A DNA stretch of 64,000 nt from Tepidicaulis sp002389665 (lineage in GTDB: Bacteria > Pseudomonadota > Alphaproteobacteria > Parvibaculales > Parvibaculaceae). Where the stretch lies: the NCBI RefSeq assembly GCF_965222285.1, contig NZ_OZ244942.1, positions 2,914,001 through 2,978,000 of the forward strand, written 5' to 3'. The position numbers and the translations under genes were made by a program. This document shows, piece by piece, positions 44,152-54,900 of the stretch. Each line of letters starts with the position of its first letter. Position 1 is the first letter of the stretch. The notes under the pieces are model-generated. The model was not told the origin of the DNA, did not search any database, and saw only the letters and a list, made by a program, of their open reading frames with translations.

Positions 44152-45960
44152 TCAGTAGCTCAGCGTCACCGACACCGTGCCGAGCTGGCCCTTTTCCGCC
44201 GCGCCCGGCAGCTCGCGCAATTGCCAGCCATAATCGAAACGCACGGAAAGATAGCGGTCCAGCACATAGCGCGCGCCGACCCCGGCGCTCTCCAGAGTGG
44301 CGGTTTGCGGCGTGCCGGGCTGGGCATCCCGGTCCCGCAGATAGCCATAATCCCAGAAGGCGACAAGCTGGCCGCGGTCGCTGAGACCATCCGCCAGATT
44401 GCCGAGCACGGGAAAGGCGGGAGAGCGCAGTTCGCTGGAAAGAAGCGCGCCGGTTGCCCGGTTGACGGCGCGTTCTTCATAGCCGCGCACACTGTCCACA
44501 CCGCCGCCGCCAAGCTGCTCGCTGGCGATAAGGTTGCCGTCCGCCCATTGGCCTTTGGCGCGCAGCACCCAGCTTGCATCATAGGGAAGCTGCGTGACCC
44601 GCGTCAGCTCCAGCGTGTCGTAAAGATATTCGGAATCGGCGAAAGCCGCGCCCGACGCGGCAAAAGCCTGATCGGTATTGTGGCTGTTCAAATTGCCGGG
44701 GCTATAGACGAACGAATTGGTGAGCGCCGTCTGGCCATATTCATCCGCCGCGCTTGCCTCATAGGTCAGAAGGAACTGATCGACATTCGTCGTATTGGCG
44801 AAAACCTGGGTGCCGCCGAAGGCGAGGTTGTTATTGGTCGATTTATGATCGAAGCCGAGACTGACGCTGTGGCTTGCAAAGGAAAGGGAAGGCAGCGGAC
44901 GGCGGTAGCGCGCGCTGAGCTGATAGGAACGCCCTTCCTGCCCGAAGAAGGGACCGAGATTGGGCACCTGCTTCACATGCGAGCCGAAAATCTGCAGCGT
45001 ATCGAACCAGGGAAGCGGCGCGGTATAAGTGAACGCATGGGCGATGAAACGCGGATCGTCCGACTGGCCCGCCGGGCGCTCACGCTCATGCAGAACATCG
45101 CCGCTCGTGGTGATCTGATAGGACAGCTGATGGCCGAGCCAGAAGGCATTACCCCAGTTGAACCCCGTGCTCCAGCGGTCCCTGTCCGTCACCGGCGTAC
45201 CGGTATTGTCGTAGCTTGCATAAACGCGTAGCGGAAAGCGGTCTTTGGCTTTCAGCTCGATATCCGTCGCGCCGGGGCTCGCGCCCGGTTTCAGCACCGC
45301 ATTTACCTGGCGGAATGGGTTGGCGTTGAGATGATTGATGCCGCGCTTCAGCTTTTCCGTCTCGATGGGCGAGCCGGGCTGAAGGCCGAGCCCCTCCCGG
45401 TAAAGCCCTTCGGCGAACCATTCATTGCCGCGCACCTCGACCGCGCCGAGCCTGAATTCCGTCACCAGCACTTGCACGCTGCCTTCGGTCACATCCTGCG
45501 GAGGAAAGGACACATCGACGAAAGGCCGGCCCGCTGCGCGGTATGCCTCGATCACCGCGCGGGAAATGGCATTGAGGTCCCCTTCATGCAGCGGCCTGCC
45601 GAGGAAAGGCTGCAGCGCCGCTGCGGCGCGTTCCACATCGCCTGCCTCCAGGCCCTTGCCGGAAATACCGGAAACCTGCGTTCCTTCTTCTGCAATCATT
45701 GCAGGATCGGCGACAAGCGCGATGCCTTTCAGTTCCGGCAAAAGAAGCGTGCCGGTGCCGGGCTTGGCCGAAGGCAGAGCCGGGGCCGGCGTCTCGATCT
45801 CCCCGCCCCCTTCCATGGCAGGCGGTTCCTGGGGCGCGATCCGCTCGAAATCTTCCTGCGCGGAAACCGGCGTGACCAAAGCAAAGCCGAAACCCGCCGC
45901 AAGAACGGCGGGTCCGGTGAGGCGGCCGATAAGACCGCGCCGCTTATCCCCCAACATCAT
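44152..45960 (-). CDS. Two-partner secretion transporter, ShlB/FhaC/HecB family (TpsB)
   Basis: A 602-residue outer-membrane Omp85-type transporter: signal peptide (GPAVLAAGFGFALVTPVSAQ), proline-rich linker, POTRA domains at about 75-240 (LLLPELKGIALVADPAMI and VEVRGNEWFAEGLYREGLGL), then a 16-strand barrel with the loop-6 motif VRGYEER and a C-terminal aromatic residue. It secretes the adjacent FHA-type protein. The ATG at 45960 has GAGGGGG upstream and follows the exoprotein stop by five bases, so the pair is coupled. Confidence 0.93.
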   Translation of the reverse strand: MMLGDKRRGLIGRLTGPAVLAAGFGFALVTPVSAQEDFERIAPQEPPAMEGGGEIETPAPALPSAKPGTGTLLLPELKGIALVADPAMIAEEGTQVSGISGKGLEAGDVERAAAALQPFLGRPLHEGDLNAISRAVIEAYRAAGRPFVDVSFPPQDVTEGSVQVLVTEFRLGAVEVRGNEWFAEGLYREGLGLQPGSPIETEKLKRGINHLNANPFRQVNAVLKPGASPGATDIELKAKDRFPLRVYASYDNTGTPVTDRDRWSTGFNWGNAFWLGHQLSYQITTSGDVLHERERPAGQSDDPRFIAHAFTYTAPLPWFDTLQIFGSHVKQVPNLGPFFGQEGRSYQLSARYRRPLPSLSFASHSVSLGFDHKSTNNNLAFGGTQVFANTTNVDQFLLTYEASAADEYGQTALTNSFVYSPGNLNSHNTDQAFAASGAAFADSEYLYDTLELTRVTQLPYDASWVLRAKGQWADGNLIASEQLGGGGVDSVRGYEERAVNRATGALLSSELRSPAFPVLGNLADGLSDRGQLVAFWDYGYLRDRDAQPGTPQTATLESAGVGARYVLDRYLSVRFDYGWQLRELPGAAEKGQLGTVSVTLSY

Positions 45961-45965
45961 CCCCC

Positions 45966-48900
45966 TCATTGTACGGCCGTTGATGCAAGGCCGTTTTGCG
46001 GCAAGGGCCGCAGATCCTGCACACTGATCGTCGTTGTCGTGGTCAGACGGCCCGGAGCACCGCTGAGGAAGTTCCAATCATCTTCCTCCTCGTCCCCGCT
46101 CCCAGTACCGATGGAGGCCGTGGTCAGCGCATCCGGGCCCGGCACATTGCTGCCGCCCGTATTAACGAAAAGCGGCAACGACCAGAAACCGCCCGAGCTT
46201 TCACCCGACCCCACCGGCTGGTCTTCCGGCCGCCAGGTGGCGTTCAGCGTCGTCGGCTCGACCGAAACGATGTTTGCCTCAGGCGGCAACACCGGCATCT
46301 GCGTCACGGTGAGCTGCCCATCCACATAGGAGATGAGGTAGTTGGAAAGCCCGGAGCCCGTGGCATTGCTTGCCTGGATGAGATAGGTGCCGGGTGTAGC
46401 GCCCTCGCCCGTACCGGGGCTTGAAAGCGCAACGCCGCTGATGCTGTCTCCCGCCACAAGACCGTTCACGAAATAGGAGGAGAGGAGGAGTGTATCGCCT
46501 TCCTGTTTCTCCGCATCCGCCGCGGTAATGGTCAGGGCTTTCGGCGTGATGGTGAAATCGGCACCGGTAAAGCTGACCGTGTAGTTGCCGCCGGCAGAAA
46601 GCGTGCCCTGGCCGATGGAGTAAGGACCGCCCGCCACCGTCTCACCCGCCGCGCGGGAAAGCGCGCCGGTAAAGATGGAAGCATCGTCCCCATTGGTAAG
46701 CCCCGTCACGCTAAAGGTCAGCGTGGGGTCGGCTTGCCCGTATATTTTGGAGAGCGCATCTGCGCTCACCGTCAGGCTCGCCGGGGTAATCGTCAGACCG
46801 GCGCCCGTGAAATCGATCACGTAGTTGCCGCCCGCCGATAGCGTGCCCTGGCCGATGGAGTAAGGGCTGCCCGCCACATCTTCACCCGCGGCCCGCGAAA
46901 GAGCGCCGCTAAAGAGCGCGGATGTATCGCCGCCGACAAAGCCTGAGAACCCGTAAGTGAAAGCCGGGTCCGCCTGACCATAGACCTTGGTGACCCCGTT
47001 CGCGCTCACCGAGAGCGTGGCAGGGGTGATCGAAGCGCTGGAGGATGCCGTGGGCGAAAGCGTGTAGTTCGAGGCGTCGGCACCGGAAAGCGAAAGCCCC
47101 GTCACGTTTACGGGCTTACCTGTCCCCGCATTCGCATTCGTAAAGGCAAAACTGCCCGTCCCCGCCGCGCTCACGGCATCGCCGCCGACGATCCCGGTCA
47201 GACCGAGAACCGTGCCCGTTGCCGCCGTCGTGCCGTCATAGACTTTGTCATTGGCGGACACATTTACAGTCAGAGCTTTCGGCGTAATGGTGAAGTCCGC
47301 GCCGGTGAAGCTGATCGCATAATTGCTGCCAGCAGAAAGCGTGCCTTGGCCGATGGCGTAAGGACCGCCTGCCACCGTTTCACCTGCCGCGCGGGCAAGC
47401 GTGCCGCTGAAGAGCGCGGACGTATCGCCGCTCACAAAGCCGGAAAAGCCATAAGTGAGCGTGGGATCGCTTGCCCCATAAACCTTCGAGCGGGCATTGG
47501 CCGTCACGTTCAGCGTGGCGGGCGTGACCGTGAAATCGGCGCCCGTAAAGCTGATCGTATAATTGCTGCCGGCAGAAAGCGTGCCCTGACCAATGGCGTA
47601 AGGACCACCCGCCACCGTTTCACCGGCTGCCCGCGCAAGGGCGCCGCTAAAGACGGAAGCCGTATCGCCGTTCACGAGACCCGTTTGGGTGAAGGTAAGC
47701 GACGGGTCCGCCGCGCCGTAGATTTTCGAGAGCGCATTGGCCGTCACATTGAGCGCCGCGGGTGTGATGGTGAAATTCGCGCCCGTAAAGTCGATGATGT
47801 AATTGCCGCCCGCCGAAAGCGTGCCTTGGCCGATGGCATAAGGACCGCCAGCAACGGTCTCACCGCCAGCCCGTGCAAGGGCGCCGGTAAAGAGCGCGGA
47901 CGTGTCGCCGCCCACAAAACCGGAGAAGCCATAAGTGAGCGTAGGATCGCTTGCCCCATAGACCTTCGAGCGGACATCGGCCGTCACCGACAAGGTGGCA
48001 GGCGTAATGGCCGCGCTCGAGGAGCTATTGGGCGAAAGCGTGTAGTTCGAGGCATCGGCGCCGGAAAGCGCAAGGCCCGTCACATTCACCGATTTGCCGC
48101 TCCCCACATTTGCATTGGTAAAGGCAAACGTACCCGAGCCTGCCGCCGTCACGTCATCTCCGCCGACAATACCCGTCAGCGCGCCGATCGTGCCGGTGGC
48201 CGACACCGTGCCGTCATAGGTTTTGTCATTGGCCGAAACGGCGACAGTGAGTGTTTTCGGCGTAATAGTGAAATCCGCGCCGGTGAAGCTGATCGTATAG
48301 TTGCTGCCCGCGCCAATCGTGCCTTGCGTAATGGCGTAAGGCCCGCCCGCCACGGTTTCCCCCGCCGCGCGCGTAAGGGCACCGGTAATGACGGAAGCAT
48401 CGTCCCCGTTCACAAGGCCCGAATGGGTAAAGGTCAATCCTGGGTCCGCTGCGCCATAGATTTTCGAGAGTGCATTGGCGGTGACGTTGAGGCTTGCGGG
48501 CGTGATGGAGAAATTCGCGCCCGTGAAGTTGATCGTATAGTTGCTGCCTGCCCCAAGTGTGCCCTGGCTGATCGCGTAGGGGCCGCCCGCAACCGTTTCT
48601 CCTGCAGCGCGGGTGAGCGCGCCGCTGAAAATAGAGGCCGTATCGCCGTTCACCAGACCCGAATGGTTGTAAGTGAGCGTGGGATCGGCCGCGCCATAGG
48701 TTTTGGAAAGCGCATTCGCCGTCACCGAAAGCGTGGCCGGGGTGACGGTCAGCCCGTTTACCAGCGGCACATAGGTAATCGAATAATTCGACGCGCTGCC
48801 CGAACCGAAAACGGCATTGGAAGCAAAGATGTCATAGCTGCCGGCATTCGCGCCCGCCGCTGTGCCCGCGCTGGTGAGCGTGACGCTGGAAATGCTGTCG

Positions 48901-51900
48901 CCGAACTGAAGGCCCGTGGCGGTGAAATCGGCAAGCGAGATCGTCTGGCCATACACCTTGCTTGCGGCATCGGGGGTAATGTTCAGCGTTACCGATGCCG
49001 GATCGATGGTCAGCGTGCCGGTATGGGTGATGTCGTAACCGAACTGACCCGAGTAATGCCCTTTGATGGCATAGGTCCCGGCATTCACCACACTGGAAAG
49101 ATTATCCCCCAGCGTGCCCTGCACCGCGCCCGGCGCACCGGAATAGGTTGCCGTATAGCCGCCGCTATAAGCAGAACCGTCATAGGTCTTGGAGACGTTA
49201 TTCGCGGCGACTGTGAAACTGTCGAGGAAACCGCGCAGCAGCGGCGCAGTGTAGCCGTCATAAATGCGCCAGATGGCGCCGGTGCCGCCTTCATCGTCAA
49301 TATCCCAGCCTGCGCCGGAGAACGTGGAAAGATCCTGGAGTTGCGCCGTGGTGAGGCCGGCAATGCCGGATGCATCGCCTGCACCCGTGCCTTTCGCATT
49401 TGCAACGCCGGAGGTTTGAGCATTCCAGAACGAGTTTGAGATGGTGCCGTTCCTGAAATCCCCGACAAAGCCGCCCAGATAGGGCGTCGGATCGGCACCG
49501 ATGATCGAGGCCGTGCCTGTTGCATAGGTGTTGGCGATCGCAGCAAAACTTTGCGTGAGCCCAATGAACCCGCCGACATAAGACGCCCCTTCGACATTGC
49601 CGGTCGCATAGGAGTTCGAAATCGGGGTTGCGGTGTTCAGGCCGACAAGACCGCCCGCAATGATGCCATTGGTAGAGACATTGCCCGTGGCAAAGGACTG
49701 CTGAATGCTGCCGCCGCTGGTTTCACCGACAAGGCCGCCGACATTCTGCCCGTCCGGACTGACCCGCGTTCCTTGCGAGGACACATCCCCCGTCGCATAG
49801 GAAAGCGTGATTGTACGGGTGTTGGTTCCCACCAGGCCGCCGACGCCGCGCGCATTATCAAGGCCCGTCACCCTACCCGTCGCGCCGGAAGCGGTGATCG
49901 TCCCGTCGTTCCACCCGGCAAGACCGCCAATGGCAACGTCATGCCCCGTCACATCCATGGACGAGACGACATTCGTTATGGTGCCCCTGTTAACGCCCAC
50001 AAGACTTGCGGTATAGACGTCCCCGGTCACCGAGCCGCCGGAAAGGATCAGATTGCTGACCGCGCCGCCCGTGCCGATTTCCCCGAAAAGCGCGCTCTTG
50101 TCGGCGCCCCTTCCATCGATGACGAGACCTGAGATCGTGTGGCCCGCGCCGTCGAGTTCGCCCGTGAAAGCGGTGTTCCGGCCAATGGGGCTGAAGCCCG
50201 CGCCGCCATTCCAGCTGGCGGCGGCGGAGGCGTCGATATCATTCGCGAGCACGTGATGCTTGGTGAGCATGGACAACATGCCCGCGGAGCCGATGCCCTG
50301 GAGGCCGTAAATGTCGGCGATCTGGTAGGGCGTGGCGGACAGGCCATTGCCGCCCAAGGCCCGGATAAAGGTGCCGCCCGTGATGCGGAAATCATCTGCC
50401 GCAAAAGAAGGGAGCGTGCCGGTCTGGCTCCAGATACCGCCCTGCAATTCGAAGCGGCCGAGATCGACGGTGGGCGGCGTGTAGAGGCCGATGCTGCCGT
50501 TTGCATCGAGCACAAGGTCCCCGATACCATTGCCGATGTCGCCGACCATGACAACGAGATTGCCGCCACTGTGCAAGGTCAGGCGGTGGCTGTTATCGAG
50601 CCATTCGATATCCGAGCTTTGCAGCGACGCGCTGCTTGCGCCGCTCAAGGTCACATCACCCGCCGTGCCGATCGTCACGCCATTCACGCCCGTCACATAC
50701 AATGAGCCGCCGGCATCGAGCAGCACGTTCCCGGCGGACCCTGCCGTCAGGCTCGGCCCATAAAGCCTGAGACTGCCCGTGGTGGACATATTGCCGTCGA
50801 GGATGAAGTTGCCGGGGCCCGTGTAGAATTCCAGCGCGCCGGTAACGTCCAAATTCGACGCTGTGGGCGTGATGAAATCGAGATCCGTGTCGCTATAACT
50901 GCCAAGCGCGGTGCCCATATCACCGAGCGCGCTGCTCAGGGAGCCGCTATTCGTGCGCACAGAGAAAGTGTCATCCTTGACCGTCAGCCCGTAATAGGTG
51001 CCGGAAAGAACATTGGAAAAGGAGGCTCCATCTTGCGGCAGATCGTCGAGGAAACCGATCACCCCGGACGGGTCGATCTGGCTTGCATCATAGACCTGAT
51101 AGAACGCGCCGTTCGCCCCCGTGCTCAGTTGATCGAGCAGCGCGCCATTGTTGAGAATGCTGACGGCCCCGCCGGCAAGCGCCGCGCCGCCAATCGTCGC
51201 CGTGCCTTTGACCGCGACGGGCGCGGAGGCAAAACGCCATTTGAAATAAGGATAAAGGCCAGCCCCGCCGCCCCAGACCGTGCTGCTGAAGCCGGAGGGC
51301 AAAGAGGACTGCATCTGCGATGTCGACCGCCCCATCCCCTCGCCCGACGTTGTCCCCGCCGTATCCTGGTCATAATAGCCGTTGGTAATGGTGCCGATAT
51401 TATAGCGAGTAAGCCCTCCTGGATTTCCCGTGACACGCCCCCGCGCATAGACATTCGTCAGGGTGCCGCGGTTCCCCCCGGCAAAGCCGCCAGCGAAGTT
51501 TGGCGCATGCACATGGCCCGTCGCATAGGCATCGGTAATGACACCGCCGATCTCATTGACGCCCACCAGCCCCCCCGCGCTCGAGCCGGTTGAACTGACA
51601 TCACCGGCAGCGAAAGACTCCGTGATCGTCCCGCTGTTGTGGCCCACGAGCCCGCCGATAAAATTACTGTTCCCGGTTACCGAAGCCGAGGCATAGCTCC
51701 GGTGCACAAGCCCGCCTGTATCGACAAAACCTGCAAGCGAACCAGTGTCCCCGTTGCCCGTAATAGCGCCGCCGACCAGGCCGATATTGCTCACGCTGCC
51801 GCTAAGGTTGCGGAAAAGACCTGCGCCGTTAAGCCCCGGACGGTTGATCTGAAGACCCGAAATGACATGATCCGCGCCGTTGAGCGTGCCCGAAAAAGCG

Positions 51901-54900
51901 GTGCCTCTGCCGATAGGGTTGAACCCTTCGCCGGCATTCCAGCCCGCCGTGCCCGACGCATCGATGTCGTTCGCAAGCACAAAGTGACTGGCGAGCATGC
52001 CCGCGGAGGCAAGGCCCTGAAGCCCGTAAACATCGCTGATCTGATAGGGCGTTCCCGAAGTGCCGTCCCCGCCCGCTGCGCGGATGAAGGTGCCGCCCGT
52101 GATGCGGAAATCATCCGCCGCAAAAGAAGGAAGCGTGCCCGTCTGCTCCCAGGTGCCGCCCTGAAGCTCGAAACGGCTGACATCGACCGCGACGGGCGAA
52201 GAGATATCGGCAACACCGCCCACATCCAGCGTGAAGTGTCCCTGGCCATTCCCAAGCGCGCCGGAATAAAGCACGAACGTCGTGTCCCCGCCCGAACGCA
52301 CGGTCAGATTGCTATCGCCAAGCCAGGTAATGTCTTCACCGAAAATATTCACCGCACCCCCGGTGCTAGCGAACACCACATCGCCGCCGTTTCCGATGGT
52401 GATACCGTTCGTGCCGTTCAAAAACAAAAAGCTGCCCGCTTGGAGCGTCACATCGCCCGCCGTCCCGGCAATCAGCCCGCCGGCCTGCAGATCCAGGTAG
52501 GTGCTCGCCGTGATATTGCCATCCAGCGTGAAGTCGCCGCTCACCCCTGGCAACAGCGTGAGACCGCCCGTCACATCAAGATTGTTACCGGCAACGGAGA
52601 TGAAATCGAGATCGCTATCGCTATAGCCCCCGAGCGCAGTATTGAAGCCGGCAAGGAGACCGCTGAGAGAAGATTGCGGCGCGCTTGCATAGAAGCGGTC
52701 ATTTTCAACATAAACCAAATAGGACTGACCAAAGAGCCCGCCTGCATAGGCAGCGCCCGTATCGGCCACATCATCCAAGAAGCCGATGACACCTGTGGAG
52801 CCGATCTCACTTGGATCATAGAGCTTGTAGAAACGGCCATCCGCACCGGTGATCTGCAGTTTGCCCAGCAGCGCGCCGTTGCTCAGTATGCTGACAGTTC
52901 CCGTCTGCGGCAAACCATTGATCGTTGCCGTACCCTGAACGGCAACAGGGGCGGACGACCAGCGCCATTTGAAATAGGGGTATAGACGGTCGCCGCTGCC
53001 CCAAACCGTGCTGCTGAAGCCGGATGGCAAGGCAGACTGCAGCTGCGACGTTGTCCGGTAAGTGCCGGCGCCGCTATTCGTGCCGGTGGTCGGGCCATCA
53101 TAATAGCCGTTGGTCACGGTGCCGGAGTTACTGCCCGTCAACCCTCCCTCGGCGGCGCCAACGCGCGCCGTCACATGCCCTGTCGCATAGACATTGTTCA
53201 GAGTACCCAAGTTCGTCCCGGCAATGCCGCCGACATAAAGGTTCCCCTCAACGATGCCTGACGCATAGGAATCCTGAATCAGCCCGGCAGTAGAATTTTG
53301 ACCGACAAGGCCGCCCGCACTGGTGTTAGAGGTCGCGATCAGCACGTTGCCGGAGGCGAAGGATTCGGTGATGGCGCCGTGATTGGTCCCCGCCAGGCCG
53401 CCCGCAAAGGCGCCATTGGTCGTTATATCGGCCGTCGAATAGGAGCGATGGATGAGGCCGGTGCCCTGTATCTCACCGGCAATACCGCCTGCGTAAGCCA
53501 GGCCCTCAATGCTGCCGCCGACAATACCGGTATTACGCACCGTGCCCGCGAGATAAGAAAAGAGGCCGACATAGTTCGTGCTTGGGCGGTTGATATAGAG
53601 ATCGGAAATGGTGTGACCGAAACCGTCCAGGGTCCCCGAGAAAACACTGCCGCCCGGGGCATACCCCGCGCCGGCATTCCAGCCGGATGTGGCAGAGGCA
53701 TCGATATCCACCGCCAGCGCGTAATTGCCGGAAAGGTTGCTCTGTATATTCTGCAGATCGGTCACGTCATGGATAAGCGTATAGGCCGTGCCGTTGAGCA
53801 AGAGACTGGCGCCCGCGCCGGAAAGCGTGAGGGAGCCTGCATTGACGATATGCTCGCCGCCGAAGATGAGCTCAACACCGGAGGTGTTGCCGCTCGCCGT
53901 CACATCGGCATTGAACTCGATATTGCGCACCGCATCGAGCGTCAGCGTGGTGTTGGCGCTCCAGGTGATGTCGTCATTGATGAAGATGTCGCCATTACCC
54001 GAACTGCCGCCATTGTCGCTGTCGAGCGTCACATTGGTGCCGGAGAGGTTCGCGGAAACGGTGGCGCCCGTAACGTCGCCGCCGGATGCGGCAACGGTCA
54101 GATCGTTCGGGTCAATAAGCCAGGTGCCGGTCTCGCCGTCTTCGGCCAGCGTGACAACGCGCGCCGTGTCTGCAATATCGATTTCCTTGCCGGAGGTCTC
54201 GACGAAACCGCCAGCCGCGCCCTTACCGCCTTTTGCCTCTGCCGTGCCGGAGAAGGACATGTGCCGGTCCGCGATGAGAACGGCCTCGCCGCCATTTTTG
54301 CCTTCCGTCTCGGCGGAAACGTCTACATGACCTGAAAGCGCGATGTCCTTGGCCTCGACATCGATTGAACCGCCCGAGCCATCCGCATTTTTCGCTTCGA
54401 TGGTGCCGGAGATTTCCGCCGTGCCGGAGGCGGTCAGAAGCACGCGCCCATTGCGTACCGTGCTGCCCGTTGCGCGGATAACGCCGTCGGTATTGCCTGC
54501 AAGCGCGTAGACATTGCCGTTCGCCGCGGCAAGCTGCACTTCGGCGGCCGTTACCGCCCCTTCATTCGTCACATTACCTTCCGGCCCCGCGCCCTGAATG
54601 AAAACGCGCTGGCCCGTGCCTTCAGTCTGCAAAAGCACGTCGCCTGCCGCTGCAAGCGAGGCCTCGCCCGCCGCCTCGATACTGCCGGTATTGGTGACGG
54701 CGCGGCCGATCAGCACCACATCGCCTTTCTGCGAGACGATGCGGCCTGCATTCACCACATCGCCCTCAGAGGCGCCGGCAAAGCGCATGGCATCGCCATC
54801 CATGAAATCTTCATTGGCAATGTCGCGGGTGGAGGCAACGAAAGACCCGCCGGTTACGACTTCCCCGCCAGGACCCACAACGATACCGTTCGGGTTGATG

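Noticed and set aside
46530..49210. Possible CRISPR array
   Set aside because: The period is about 240 bp, the repeats code for MBG/YDG domains in frame, and no cas genes are present.
47346..49439. 697-codon repetitive frame opposite the exoprotein repeats
   Set aside because: It looks like a repeat protein only because the MBG array is repetitive; the sense strand is a clear TpsA.
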